A DNA stretch of 64,000 nt from Paramoeba atlantica (GCA_977017575.1 CDRNVI010000005.1:62001-126000), one strand, 5' to 3'; positions 41,292-53,302 are shown, counted from the stretch's first letter. Translations and numbers: made by a program. Notes: generated by a model from the letters alone, not told the origin.

Positions 41292-42852
41292 TTATATAGC
41301 GAACTGGAGCGCCCCCTTGTCCTTCTCAAGGTAATTCCGAAGTTGTGAATATAGTATGGCACCATTTTGCTCCTGTAGCAAAAGTTGTAGCTCAAGCTGA
41401 AGCTGCTGTCGAGGTACGCTGCCCGCATCTGCGAGGGCCATTAACAGCGACTTCGTATTGAAGTGGAGGGATCCACCAGAGAGGATGGGAATACATCTGA
41501 ATTTTTCTTTCGCGATTTTATTTGTTGCGACATAAGTATCGTGTTTTCGTTTGATGGCGTCCCGGAATAGCTTATTGCATTTCGTTCCCAAATTTGAAGG
41601 CGCTAATTCATGTACCACGGTGAAATCGTAATATATTTCTCCATCATTCCAGTAAATTACGAGATCTGGTCCAGAGCGGCGAAAAGATTTCCCTCCGCAC
41701 ACTTTACTATGTGTCTGCCTGTATTCCGGCCCGACTACTTCATTGCATTGCGTGCACCGATACGTTGAATATAGGCGCGGTTCCTTCTCACAAGGAATAC
41801 CAGCTTTCAAGCTTAACTCATAGAGGAAATTCACTAGCGTGCTATGTTTCACGGTTGCGTTGAGCCCTGAGCATTTTGTGCAGCCTGCTATGTGCGTCAG
41901 AATGGAACCGGATGTTAGTAGAACTTTGCATCCTGGGCATAACATTCGGGGTGGAAGTTCCGGATGAGTTAGACCTAGCCTAGGTAAAAGTGCCAGAGTG
42001 AATAGATGAGATGGCACAAACCGTGCGCTTGACATGATCCATGCGTAGTTTCCTTTATGCGTCGTTGCTTGCAATATAGATGCCATGGGAGATTCCGACT
42101 CCGTGAGTTGCACCCAAGTTTTCGCGTGTATCTCTGCCGCCTGCGTTGATTCGTCTACTGGTACGTCCTTATGCATGTTGGCATTCGCTTCTTGGAATTC
42201 CCCAGTCCGAACTGAATTGGTTTTTGGGCGTTCAAGAACTGTGAATTTCGAAGATTCATATGCCGCTTTGCGGGTAGGTAGACACGCAGTCAGACCCAGG
42301 CCTCCTTTCTTTACAGGTAGTCTAAGTAGCGAAATCTGGTCGTCGGATAGCTTTCCAAACCACGAAGTGAGAACTTCCGCAATGGCATTGTCAAAATTGA
42401 ACGTTAATGCCTCAGTCGCAGTTGGGTTATGTACACGCATGTGATAAGTTTGCCGTACGTTTACACATTTTGACAGCAATTGGGTTGACACGTTGTTTGC
42501 TCCCATGAGCTTGAGTCTCCTGAAAATTGCATCGTGCTTTTTGAATGTACTTAAAAGTTTCTCACTAACTTTATCATCATCTCCTATAAAAGCTCCGAGT
42601 GTTTTCAGTGCATCTTCTTCATTTCTCACCCCTGCATCCCTGATGTCATCAGGTAAAGGCTCCTTGTTTACCCCGCTGAACCAGACGCACTTCTCAGTTG
42701 ATACAAGGAGATCTTCCGCTGCCAGCAGTTCTTTTAGGCGTACAAAAGCTTTGCTTAAGAGTTGCGTGTCGTGGGAAGCGAGGTTAATATCATCAACGTA
42801 TGCAGCAATCGTGATGTCAGGGAATTCTGCAGCCAAAGTTTCAATAATATCA
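41292..42852 (-). pseudogene. LINE B5, 5'-truncated but otherwise open
   Basis: Family B LINE from IETLAAEFPDITIAAYVDDI to the C-terminus, about 520 codons with no stop. YVDD is present; then GVNKEPLP, LGAFIGDDDKVSEKLL, the thumb LPVKKGGLGLTA, zinc motifs CPGC...H..GCTKC and CTQC...H..VC, and the nuclease core RSGPDLVIYW...YYDFTVVHELAPSN. The fingers and most of the palm are missing, so it is inactive. Upstream codons to 42881 belong to the adjoining D-type repeat. Confidence 0.84.
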
Positions 42853-43138
42853 ATAATAATACTTTTCCACAATTTCCACACTTACGGCCCTTCACTTTCC
42901 CTTACTCCCCATACTTTCCACACCTACTCCTCTTAGCCCTCTCGTACTTCCCTTCCCTCACTCCCTACCCCACTCACCGATCCGCATGCACCCAATCACT
43001 GACTAACGAAAGGGCCGTCCGCACGTGGACGTGGGGAGGCTGCCGGGGTATAACCATTTCCGGCTCGGCCGTCTTATCCGCGTCCATGTTGTTGAGTATG
43101 TGTCGTGGGCTTTTTTTTTTTTTTTTTTTTTTTGCGAT
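42853..43138 (-). mobile_element. Chimeric D-type retroposon D4 with a different 5' part
   Basis: Shares its 3' ~150 bp with D (from GGGTGCATGCGGATCGG to CTTTTCC) but has a different 5' part and no SL. A small ORF on the - strand (43087-42974, 37 codons) begins MDADKTAEPEMVIPRQPP and ends at TGA just inside the shared part. The 5' end abuts an A-run. It may be a host mRNA fused with D, or a second transcript form of the D source gene. Confidence 0.5.
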
Positions 43139-43375
43139 TAATAAGGGGGGAGAAGTATGAAACGCGGCATTGCCTCTATATTACCCAATACATGAACCAT
43201 GAAGGTCCATTGGGGGGGGTATATGATTTGTAAACAAGCAATCAAATTAGCAATTTCCCATGTTGTAGCCCAAAACTAGTAATTCAACCTGCCTTAAGTT
43301 ATTTATGATTCTGATAACAATAATAATAAAAAAGGAAGCAATCCACGCCCAATCCATCCGCGCGTTCCGCGGCTT
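43133..43375 (-). repeat. Truncated family A 3' UTR (tail type II)
   Basis: On the - strand: GGAACGCGCGGATGG, then the type II tail (AACTTAAGGCAGGTTGAATT, GGACCTTCATGG), ending CCCCCCTTATTAATCGC and an A-run. It is truncated at the end of the structured core (CCGCGGAACGCGC). Confidence 0.65.
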
Positions 43376-43557
43376 TTTTTTTTTTTTTTTTTTTTAGCCC
43401 GTGGAGCGCATATATTATATACGCGCCGATTACTATCAAATGTGAGACATGTTCACCTTCCCCCCTTCTCTCAATTTTCAAAGAGAAACTATCCCGAAAA
43501 TGAAATCTATATAATTTTATAAGCTGACTCAGCTTATAGTGATATTGTGTTTAGAAC
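43376..43557 (-). repeat. LINE B3 3' UTR
   Basis: A-run (T 43376-43395) and ~160 bp of 3' UTR with CCGATTACTATCAAATGTG, after the B3 stop at 43558. Confidence 0.58.
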
Positions 43558-46500
43558 TTATATACTATATTCTTGAGTTTGCGTGCAGCCGTCTAAGTAT
43601 TTCTTTAGCTGCGCATAAATCCCTAATCCATTAAGCTCCTGAATCGTCAGCTTCATTTCGAGTTCGACCTGTTTCCTGTTTAGCATGGCCGCGTCTGCTA
43701 GCGAGTGTACCAAGTTCTGCGTATTGCGGTGCAAAGCGCCTCCTGCCAGTACGGGTAAACATTGAAATGAGTCTTCACGAATTAAGTTCGTACGTACATA
43801 TGTGTTGGACTTTCGCTGCAGCGCGTCATTCATGAGCTGTGTGCATTTCTTTCCACGATTAGACATTGAGAGTTCGTGAATAACTGTCAGATCATAGAAG
43901 ACCGCACCCGTGTTCCAATAGATCACGAGATCGGGGCCAGACCGACAAAGTTTTTTTCCTGCACAAGTCTTCTGATGTACCAACTGGTTTTCCGGACTGA
44001 TTGTGGATCGGCAAGCGATGCACTTCCACGTAGAAAAGTTTCTAGGTTCCGTTTCACATGGGATGCCTGCTTTCACGCATAGACGATGTAAAAATCCGAC
44101 AAGTGAGTTATGTTTCACGGTCGTATTTATACCTGAACATTGAGCACAGCCTGGGATATGGGTGAGGGCGTTTCGGTTATTGAGGAGAATACCGCACCCT
44201 GGACACAATAGACTGGTAGGTAGATCTGGGTGTTGGGCATTTAGTCGTGGCATAATCGCGAGTTTGAAGAGATGGGAAGGGATGTACTTCGCGTTGGAAA
44301 GGATCCAGTCGCTGTTTCCTTTGAAGGATGTGGCTTGTAGAATGGGCTTAATGTCGGGATCCGTTTGCAACTTTTTCAATACTTCGACATGATGAATGCT
44401 GGTGGAAGCTTTTTCGTCCACTGGTATGACTTTCATTGTCGAGTTCTTAGGAATAGACGGGTGTGATGGCACCGCGTTGTCGATCCGAGCTGAAAAAGAG
44501 TTTCGGCGCTCAAGAACCGAGTAGCGGGATGCCACATATGCCGTCTCCCTAAGGGGACTGCTCGCTGCCAAACCCATTCCTCCCTTCTTAACGGGTAATC
44601 GTACAATTTTCATTTGATCAGGAGAGAGTGGACCAATCCAAGTCTCTACCACATTTTCAACCTCTTGATCGAATTGTGATGATGCTTTCTCTGTTGTTTC
44701 GGGCGGGTGAACACGAATCAGGTATTGTTGACGAACATTGGCACATTTTGCTAAAAGAATCATCGATATATTATTGATGCCCATTCGTTTTAGCCGCCGA
44801 AAAGCTGTGACCTGCTTCTCTAGTTGACGCAAAAGTCGTTCACTTATTGTGTTGTTTTCTCCAATATACGCTCCGAGTACTTTGACCGCTTCGTCCTCCG
44901 ACTTTACACCTTGGGTGCTCAGCGAATTCGGTATGGAATTTCCGGATTTTCCTCTGAACCAAACGCATTTTGCCTCGGCTAGTTTCACCTGTTTTTCTTC
45001 TAGGAGACCTTTGAGCCTAAAGAATGCTTTCTCCAGTTCGGTTGAATCTCGAGAGACTAACGTTATATCGTCAATGTATGCATTTATTTCAATACCTGGA
45101 AATTCGGAGGCCAGTGTCTCGAGTATTGGTTGACAGAATACGCAAAAGTAAAGACTAGCCAGAGCGGACCCTTGCCGTACACCTGCTGAGATCATTATAA
45201 TGTCCGTCAGGCTGCCATCGGAGCCATAAAATAAAAGTTCGGAAGCATTTGAATATTCGGCCGCAAAGAACCTTTGAAAGGGTTTCAGTGTAGCGAAAGC
45301 AAAAACGCACTTTGCAATTTCCTCTCGTGAGGGTGAGTTGAATGCATTTTGCATATCCACAGTCAGGATTGAGTGTCCGTCAAGCCAGCGGTCCCGCAAC
45401 TTGTGTACGATTCGTTCGCACCCCGCTTGAGAGAATACGCCTTGTTGCATTGGTGCAAAGAGGGGTTCTAGTGACTTTTCGTATCTTTGCAGCAGAATTA
45501 TTCCAGCTAATTTGCTAAATATTTCTCCAATAGCTACTGGGCGTACTCCCCCGTTGGGCTTGTCGATGGCTACGAGTCTTGCCCGATTTAGACGCTGTAG
45601 AACTTGTCTAGATAGGAATCCGTTGATCAGATCGCTCATCATGTGACAAAGACTATTGCAACATGGCTCGTCGTCTATGAGAAGTCTAACGATGCTGTCG
45701 GTCGTACCTGTAGGCCCAGGGCTCACACCTTTTGCCAGTCGTCTACTTGCACATCTTAATTCTTGTACGGCTATTCCTGCGATAATCGGTGCATCTTCCG
45801 GAACTTTGAAATTGCAGTTTTGTTCTGGATGAAGTGCACGTAGTTTTTGGACTTTTTCTTGATCAGTCAACGTGCTCTTCTGAAAAGAACAGTCGAAAAT
45901 CCTTGAAGCCTTCGATGTACAGTTTTCTAGCACCAAACGAGTGGCCCGTTTGATTGCTCGCTTGTCCTCATGAAAAAACTCGTCTTCTGGTTGATTGTGT
46001 TCAACTGTCTCTTGTTGTATGGGTCTTCGCCGCCGTTGTCTACTATTGGCTTGACGCACGGAAGCTAATGAAAGTTTCATTGGAAATCAACGACGAGAGT
46101 CTTCCACATACATTAAAAACAACTTGTAAGAAAACATTGTTGTAAGAGCTAAAGAAATATATCGCTGATATCCTGAATCTCATCCACTGCCTATATTTAC
46201 TAGCTAAAGAATATTCGTATTATTGATGCAACTATCCGGATGTATATAGCGCGCAAACTATTTCAAAAGCATAATATAAAATTATAATACGTAGTGAAGG
46301 GGCTTTGCCCCCTGGCACGCAGCCACCACCCCAAAAAAAAAATAACTTGTAAGAGAATGTAAGCTATAAAACTATACACAATCTACATAAAGTTATAATT
46401 TAAATCATATTAAAAGATATAATAGAATTCATAATCAGAGATTATGTGCCTCGTAGGGCCATTCGAGAAAAAGGAGTCTTTTCAAATTCGTATTTCTTCT

Positions 46501-48071
46501 CGTCTAAATTTCCTCTCGTAAACTATCACAGACAAAACTTTATTCCAAATTTGATTTCTTTGTACGTAGTCGCTTTCTGCATAGATGTGCATGATGTCCC
46601 TGTATATGGCAATCACACTGGAGATAAAATCAGGACTAATGGTTTTCGCGGTTGGAATTGGGAGATGGTCTACGTCTTCAGCTCCTGTGTCCAGCTTAAG
46701 CGCTCTGGCCTTTTTAACATGTGTTTCTTCGCGGGTCTCAATAGGAAGGTTCTCGTCAATGGCTGGAGGAGCTCTGTACCAACGGATCTGATATACACGG
46801 ATATTTTCTTGCGGAGGAAGAAAACCTGGAAAACTTTCTTCTGCACGATGGCCGAACAGACCTTTATAGCTCAAATGTAGTTTCGACGCCCCGGTCCGAT
46901 TCGCGGATCGTGTTACGGTTCCTTCGGAGATGTTCAAGGCGGTTTGTTTATCGAATGTCCACGCCACTGTGCATTTGGTTCCTTTTTTTATTGAAGAACA
47001 AGACTTCTGTATGCGCTCGAAAGGAATGGGGAATTCGGTGTCTGGATTTATCGATTTTATGATGCCACCGATGTGGTTGTCTTGTTCCGGATTTCCTTCG
47101 CTATAAAGTATGCTGATGACTTGATTTGTTGTTTCGGTTGGTTTGTCCTTTTCTTGTGTGTCTGGCGTGATGCAGTCGTAGAACTCGGTGTTACTTCCAT
47201 ACTCCTTGGTTTTGGGGCCCGGAGTCGTGCTAATTACCTGTATTTCGCTCGATGTGTCAGGTCGGAAACCTTCGTCGCCGTTGGGCGCAATTTCGCCGTA
47301 CTGAATCGGTTCGTTGTTTTGTACGCGTCCGTTTTCCTGGACGTTCTTTGTACTCTTGTTGTGCTCGTTTTCCTTTTGGATGATAGCATCCTGCAGAGCT
47401 TTAGCCTTCTTACGGTAACTGTCCATGGCAACGGCCGACGGATTTAACGGTCGTAAAACGAGTTCATCCAGAGTAGTGGGATCTTTTGGTGGAGGGGTGG
47501 CCGCCTGAGCGTACGTTGGTTCCTTGCTCCAGTTCGTAAATGCTGTGTTCCGAGCGGTGTTCGTTCTTATTTTGATGCATCTTTCTGGGTGACGAATGGT
47601 TGGGCTCTCGTCTTGCGACACTTTGTCAGCTCTTGTCTGAAGAAGGTTGAGTTGTTTGTTTCGCCGATTGAAGAAATTTGAAGACAGCAGTGCGTTCTTA
47701 ATTGTGACTTTGCAGTCACTTTTCGGCAGTGGGGTCGGCGATCGACGCATCGACGGAGGAGGAGATTGTGGACACTCAGATGGCGTTGATGGTGGTGATG
47801 GCGGCGGTAGTGGCGGCGGAAGTGGCGGTGAAGTAGGTGACCGCGATGCGGCGGGGACGGGCGATGGAAGAGACGGAGTTTCAGTGGACAAAGTCGTGGG
47901 TGGTGAGGGCGGCGGGGGCGGCGGGGGCGGCGAAGGAGAAGCGCTCGGTTCGGACGGAGCCTCAGGCGGTTTCTCCTCAATTGTTTTCTTCCTGCGACGG
48001 GTCGGAGGTAGAGGCTGTACGACGGGTGCTACTCCCGTTTCTTTCGCCCGGCTCCGCGTGAACATGCCCAT
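43558..48071 (-). pseudogene. LINE B3, near-complete family B polyprotein, split by element E
   Basis: Best family B reference here. ATG at 48071 (MGMFTRSRAKETG). The N-terminal part has a long proline-rich tract and a conserved block (GTKCTVAWTFDKQTALNIS, LPPQENIRVYQIRWYRAPP). Element E (46081-46528) cuts it at VLSVI / KLSLASV. The second part (to 43558, ~840 codons) has VDMQNAFNSPSRE, GVRQGSALASLYFC, AYIDDITLVSRD and the thumb LPVKKGGMGLAAS. Zinc motifs CPGC...H..GCAQC and CIAC...H..TC and nuclease core RSGPDLVIYW...FYDLTVIHELS follow. No stops outside E. About 1360 codons when E is set aside. It is preceded by the SL remnant CCTTGTTG (48099-48106). Confidence 0.85.
46081..46528. mobile_element. 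Short TIR element E, copy in B3
   Basis: About 450 bp. One end (46528, inverted) is TAGTTTACGAGAGGAAATTT and shares its first ~90 bp with the right end of 33250-33703. The other end, GGAAATCAACGACGAGAGTC, is the shorter form seen in the AAATCCAC copies. The centre has GGGGCTTTGCCCC and GCCACCACCCC. No ORF. Confidence 0.7.
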
Positions 48072-48106
48072 GAAAGTGAGAAAGTAATAGAAAATAAAGC
48101 AACAAG

Positions 48107-48601
48107 GCCCGTATGCACCCAGGCCCGTATGGTCCTGCACCTCCGCTCCCACCCCGTTAGCAGTAATAAATACTTTTGGTTGCCGTACGAGGGTGGGAGA
48201 CGTGGAGGCCACGAAACACAAAGACGTCGTCACGCCGAGGGAGAAGAGCGCGGAGAGAGACACGGGGCGACTGACGCAGGGGCGAGAGGAGGCGAAGCAC
48301 GGGCCCATCTGCCAGGAACTCTGCCCCCACCCCGTGAGCAAGTATTGTATACTTTTGGCTGCTGACACGGGGGTGGGGGACGCGAGAGAGAAACACAACA
48401 GGGGGGCAAGCGCACTGCGGAGGGAGGGTGAGGTGGGGGGATGCGGCGCAGGGGGGTGATGGGACGAGACGGGGAAGGGGGATGCCGACAAAAAGGAGTG
48501 TATTTGAGGGGGGTGCCCTCCCATGGTCTGGAAGATGGTGTATGGAAGAAAACAACAAGGTACAACAAGGTACAGAAACTGTATCTTTATCGTTAAAGTT
48601 T
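48107..48601 (-). mobile_element. SL-headed retroposon D, copy D2, fused to B3
   Basis: On the - strand: SL (48563-48601), a D body near-identical to D1 over ~450 bp, then an abrupt join at ACGGGCC to TTGTTG, the last bases of a second SL that heads LINE B3. There is no A-run between D and B3. The SL end (TACCTTGTTG) is duplicated at 48553-48570. This is best read as one chimeric cDNA made by template switching. Confidence 0.72.
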
Positions 48602-49001
48602 TTTTTTTTTTTTTTTTTTTTTTGCAGTTAATAAGGGGGGAGAAGTATGAATCGCGGCATTGCCTCTATATTTTGACCCAGTAGACGAACCAAGTAGGTC
48701 CATTGGGGGGGGTATACGAGTTGAAAACAAGCAATCAAATTAGCAATTCTTTTTGTTTCCACAGATGTACCTTTTGTTTTTTCTCAGCCCAAAACTAGCA
48801 ATTTAATCTCCCCTAAGTATATACTACAAACAAGAAACAGTAAAAACTAAAACAAGCAATACAGACCCAATCCATTCGCGCGTTCCGGACCGGGTCTTTC
48901 GACCACTCCACGGCCTGACTTGTGAACCCTTCCCTTGCTATATGGGAGGGCGCAGGCGCGGGCCTGTGTCGACAGCGACACGGTCGCGAAACGCGAAAAA
49001 A
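48602..49001 (-). repeat. Truncated family A 3' UTR
   Basis: On the - strand from GTTTCGCGACCGTGTCG (hairpin GTGTCG/CGACAC) through the GGTC-GAAA-GACC hairpin to a type I tail and a CCATT...CTTCTCCCCCCTTATT end, then an A-run (T 48600-48622). It is truncated exactly at the start of the second half of the structured core, as is 51497-51867. Confidence 0.7.
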
Positions 49002-49475
49002 AGTTTTTTTTTTTTTTTTTTTTGTTTTTATGCAAATAAAGAAAATTTTTCTCTCTCTTTCTCCTCTTTCTCACCTCTTGACATACTTTTCCCACCTTTC
49101 TCCCTACTTTCCTGCTTTCCCCTACCCAACTTTTCAACTTTTCAGGGGGGGTAAGGTCACCCTCAGCTTCGCCTCACCCGGCCTGCAGGCGGCTCCTCAA
49201 CCATTCGCGCGTTCCGGACCGGGTCTTTCGACCTCTCCACGGCCTGACTTGTGGACCCTTCCCTTGTTATACGGGAGGGCGCAGGCGCGGGCCTGTGTCG
49301 ACAGCGACACGGTCGCGAAACAGGATGCTGGCCGACGGGGAGGAGATTCACTACCCGTGTACTACCTCACTTGGGGTACCTAGCCCTGACGGACTAGGCG
49401 TGAGTATAGACTCTGTCGACGAGACCAGCACCCTCAGCCTTCGAACATGCCGGGATCCGCGAGCCTTGGTTTAGG
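49002..49475 (-). repeat. LINE A6 3' UTR
   Basis: A-run (T 49002-49022), a different tail (CT-rich on +, type IV: CTACTTTCCTGCTTTCCCC), then the full structured core at about 49195-49430 on the - strand, adjoining the A6 stop. Confidence 0.7.
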
Positions 49476-51474
49476 CTACTGCAAAATAAGTGCCGGTTGT
49501 GGATCTTCAGCCGGCATGCGTGAGACAAGCATTCTCGATTGAGAACGCATCAGGGTGAGGTTAAGCTCTTGAAGCAGCTGACGGGTAGCTGCTTCTTGAG
49601 ATAGAGTCCCCTGGGAACATGAGGCGCGATGCTTCCCAACCCATCTAAGGATTGATAGGGCACTTGCACTCCAAGCACCATATGATTCTACCACCATGGC
49701 AACAAACACATGTTTTGCTTGTTCCGCCTCCTCTCTCTCTTTCACCTTGTGAGAAGCGGCGTAGTGCTCCGCAAATGATCCTGCCGCCACCCCGTTAGCG
49801 TTGCGGACTAAGTCCGTGTATTTAGGTTGCTGAACGTGGGTGACAGCAAAATCAAGCACCAGACCTTGAGCTTTCTCATAGCCCGGAATAAAGACATCGC
49901 CCGGCCTCGTGGGACAGCCGCCAGGCCCTAGGTTCCCCAGGCTTACCTCACGTGAAGGTGATAAATTCGCCTTGGAGCACGTGTCGGTGAATTGTGTAAT
50001 GAGCGCATTGTGGCGGGAGATCAGTCCATTCCCACTTTTGCAAGACACTGCATGGTTTCCTTCGAGGTCGAGAGGTTGTTGGCATGTGTTAATTGGGCAC
50101 GTGCTCAACTCGTTGTAGACCTTGGCACCTAACCACCACCTGGAGAGGGCGCGGAATTCTGTGGGTGTGTAAGCGTGGCCAAGCTCTGTTGATGGGATGC
50201 AAAATGCCCAGCTGCTGGCCCCATCTCCAGTCTGAGAGGTGTACCTCGCGCGAGTGCTACTGTCTGCCGCTGCGTACGCACATGAAAATTCGTGCGCCGA
50301 GATTGCGTCGCTCAAGGCACGTTGACGGGGGGTGCAAGAATTGTCCGTTTCTGTACTTTGACTAGATCCTGTCGGAAAAGGGGAGCTGATCTCCTCTAAT
50401 GCTCTTCCCGTGTCCGGATCAACTACGGGGCCTCCGCTCCGGCGATTGATGTCCAGGACTGCGGAAGAGAATCCTTCTGCATCTGACGGTAGCCAACGAT
50501 CCGTCTCTGCAGCAAAAGCAACTGAAGACACGTACGCCGCTGAGCGGTGCGCAGATGCAGATCGGAGACCAAAACCTCCATACCGTTTCGGGCGTTGAAC
50601 TTGTGATCGAGCTGAGGAGCTAAGCGGGCATATATTCCATTCATACGCATGGAGGACTGCTTCATCAAGGCGCTGACAGAGTGCAGAAAGCTCATGTGGT
50701 GGGGTAGTTCGAAGCGAATGGACCATTTGACAAAAACCCGCACACTGTCTGATCAATGACAAGGCAATTTGAGGATCTTCGAGCATTTCTATAGCTTCCA
50801 GGGTCTCTTCTGCCGGTTCCACGGCGTGTGTCGTAAGGAAATCTATGCAATGTTGAGCAGAGCCTATGGGGCTCCCAAGAATGTCAAAATTTCCTTCGCG
50901 GTTTATCTTGGGTTCCGGAATATCGGAAAAAAGAGCAGTTTGGTGTGCCGAGGCAGGGTTCGTTATTATTTCGCATTTAGAGGTATTGATGTGAAGACCC
51001 CACTTAGGACCAACTCGAGAAAGAGTCTCTAAAGCGAAACTGACGTCTTCGGCCTTACCGGCTATTACCCCGTCGTCGAGGTACCAGAGGTGAAGCTGGA
51101 GACTGCCTGGGAGTGCTTCTTTGATCATTTTCGCGGCTTCGAGCATTACGAGGGAAAAAAGGAGAGGCCCTAGGGGGTCCCCTTGTTGAACCCCCTCGGA
51201 TGATGGAAGAGTTCTGGAACCGTAAGTTAGGAGACTATCCGTGGAGTAGGTCCACTCCACCCATGCTGACAATTCTGGAAAATGTTTGCGAAGTAAGGCG
51301 ATGAACGCAGATCTGGATACTCTATTGAACGCGTTCGCTAGGTCCACCTTACATAGCACAAAGTTCGTGTCATCGGCATGGCGGGACATAGTCTGTCGGC
51401 AGAGGTGGATCACCCTCTCCGATCCGGCTGGCGTGGCAACCCCATACTGTATTCCTTTAAACAAGCGACTAGCT
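49476..51474 (-). pseudogene. LINE A6, 5'-truncated, otherwise open
   Basis: About 665 codons from ASRLFKGIQYGVATPAGSER with no stop: KVDLANAFNRVSRS, VQQGDPLGPLLFSLV, LWYLDDGVIAGK, the thumb YGGFGLRSA, WWLGAKVY, knuckle CPINTC...NHAVSC, RHNALI, and nuclease core RPGDVF...LVLDFAVTHVQQPKYTD. The N-terminal zinc fingers and first RT motifs are missing. The 5' end abuts an A-run of a further family A fragment. Confidence 0.85.
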
Positions 51475-51477
51475 TTT

Positions 51478-51867
51478 TTCTTTTTTTTTTTTTTTTTGCA
51501 GTTAATAAGGGGGGAAAAGTATGAATCGCGGCATTGCCTCTATATTTTGACCCAGTAGACGAACCAAGTAGGTCCATTGGGGGGGTATACGAGTTGAAAA
51601 CAAGCAATCAAATTAGCAATTCTTTTTGTTTCCACAGATGTACCTTTTGTTTTTTCTCAGCCCAAAACTAGCAATTTAATCTCCCCTAAGTATATACTAC
51701 AAACAAGAAACTGTAAAAACTAAAACAAGCAATACAGACCCAATCCATTCGCGCGTTCCGGACCGGGTCTTTCGACCACTCCACGGCCTGACTTGTGAAC
51801 CCTTCCCTTGCTATATGGGAGGGCGCAGGCGCGGGCCTGTGTCGACAGCGACACGGTCGCGAAACAG
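51478..51867 (-). repeat. Truncated family A 3' UTR, twin of 48602-49001
   Basis: Nearly identical to 48602-49001 and truncated at the same place (GTTTCGCGACC). A-run as T 51478-51497. No ORF. Confidence 0.7.
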
Positions 51868-51966
51868 TTTTTTTTTTTTTTTTTTTTTTGAACGATTAGA
51901 AGTATGAACACCGACGATAAAAATATTAAAATTCTTTTCGTAAACTCTTATAATATACTTTTTTTT
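51868..51966 (-). other. Short AT-rich fragment between A-runs
   Basis: T-run at 51868-51889, then ~70 bp with ATTCTTTTCGTAAACTC, then a second T-run. Probably a minimal 3'-end retrocopy. No coding content. Confidence 0.4.
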
Positions 51967-52420
51967 ATGACTTTCTCACTTACTTTCCTGCTTGCTCAAC
52001 TTCTTTCCCTAACTTCCCCCCATTTTGAAAACGAGCAAAATATAAAACTAGTAAATGCATGCTTTCCCATCTTACCCACTTCCCCTTACGAATCTTTCCA
52101 GCTTTCCAGGGAGGGTAAGGTCTCCCTCTGCTAGGAGGGGCAGACTTTCCCCTAACCATTCGCGCGTTCCGGACCGGGTCTTTCGACCTCTCCCAGCTTG
52201 CCTTGTTAACCCTTCTCTTGTTGTACGAGAGGGCGCAAGCAATGGGCCTGTGCCGACAGCGGCACGGTCGCGGAGCATGATGCTGGCCGACGGGGAGGGA
52301 ACAAAGTTCCCAGCCCTTGTCCTACCTCACTTGGAGTACCTAGACCTGGCGGACTAGGCGTGAGCGTAGACCCTGTCGGCATCGACCGGCATCCGGACCG
52401 GCAGTTTGTGTGCCCACGAC
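51967..52420 (-). repeat. LINE A7 3' UTR (tail type III)
   Basis: Type III tail and full structured core (about 52155-52395) on the - strand, with hairpin GTGCCG/CGGCAC and outer stem GGATGCCGG. It adjoins the A7 stop. Confidence 0.72.
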
Positions 52421-53211
52421 CTATGTCACTACCATAGGTTCCGTGGGATCCGGCACGCAGATGCGTGAAACCATCATTCTGGCTTGGGAACGCATCAGGG
52501 AAATGTTGAGCTCCGTTAGGAGGTCATTTCGCGCTTGGCTCCATGAGAGAAGCTCTTTTGACGCATTAGCCCGTTGTGCTCCGATATTACGGAGAACCGA
52601 GAGCGCGCTTTCGCTCCAAGAGCCAAAGGATTCGACGACCATAGCTTCGAAAAGGTGTCCCGCATCTTCCGCTTCTTGTCGCTGCCTCGCCTTCGTCTCG
52701 GCGTACTGTCCGGCAAAAGATCCTGGTGTCACCCAGCTAGCAGTACGGACTAGGTCCAAATACTTCATTTGCTGTGCATGTGTGACTGCAAAATCTAATA
52801 CCATTCCTTGCGCCAGAACTCCCTTTTCCAGAGAGCCAGTAGGAAGAAAAACGTCCGCGGGTCTAGTGAGAGCGCCACCTGGGCCTCGGTTTCCCAGACT
52901 CTTTTCTCTCTGTGGTTGAAGAAAGGCCTTGCTGCAGAAAGAAGTGAACTGATGTGCCAGGGCGTTGTGGCGGGATATCAAACCGTGTCCGTTTTTACAT
53001 AGTATGGCGTGCTCTCCATTCTTTAGCAATGGGAGGGTGCAGCCTTCTGCTGGGCATGTTCGATCTTCCGGGAAGACGTCCATTCCAAGCCACCAACGCG
53101 AAAGAGTCCTGAACTCAGTTTTAGTAAAAGCGTAACCTCTGCTCTTTGAGGGTACTACGAAGGCCCAGTTTCCTGCTCCTCTTCCCGATTGTGAAACCCA
53201 CCGGGCCCGAA
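52421..53211 (-). pseudogene. LINE A7, 5'-truncated, nuclease region only
   Basis: C-terminal ~263 codons from RARWVSQSGRGAGNWAF: WWLGMDVF, knuckle CPAEGC...GEHAILC, RHNALAHQF, RPADVF, MVLDFAVTHAQQ. Open to the stop at 52421. The 5' junction carries a 16-bp direct repeat GAAACCCACCGGGCCC (53192-53223 region) before an A-run. Confidence 0.82.
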
Positions 53212-53220
53212 ACCCACCGG

Positions 53221-53255
<35 letters not shown>

Positions 53256-53302
53256 CCTCCAAACCCCAGGATCCCGTCCGCTTTTTTTTTTTTTTTTTTT
53301 TT
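53212..53302 (-). other. Two A-runs with a 30-bp insert
   Basis: T-runs at 53223-53251 and 53282-53302 enclose a 30-bp piece starting ACAACCTCCAAACCCC. It is probably a minimal 3' end of a retroposed RNA. Confidence 0.4.

Noticed and set aside
47567-48087. Glycine/proline-rich open frames opposite the B3 N-terminus.
   Set aside because: They are shadows of the proline-rich tract of B3 read on other frames or strands.
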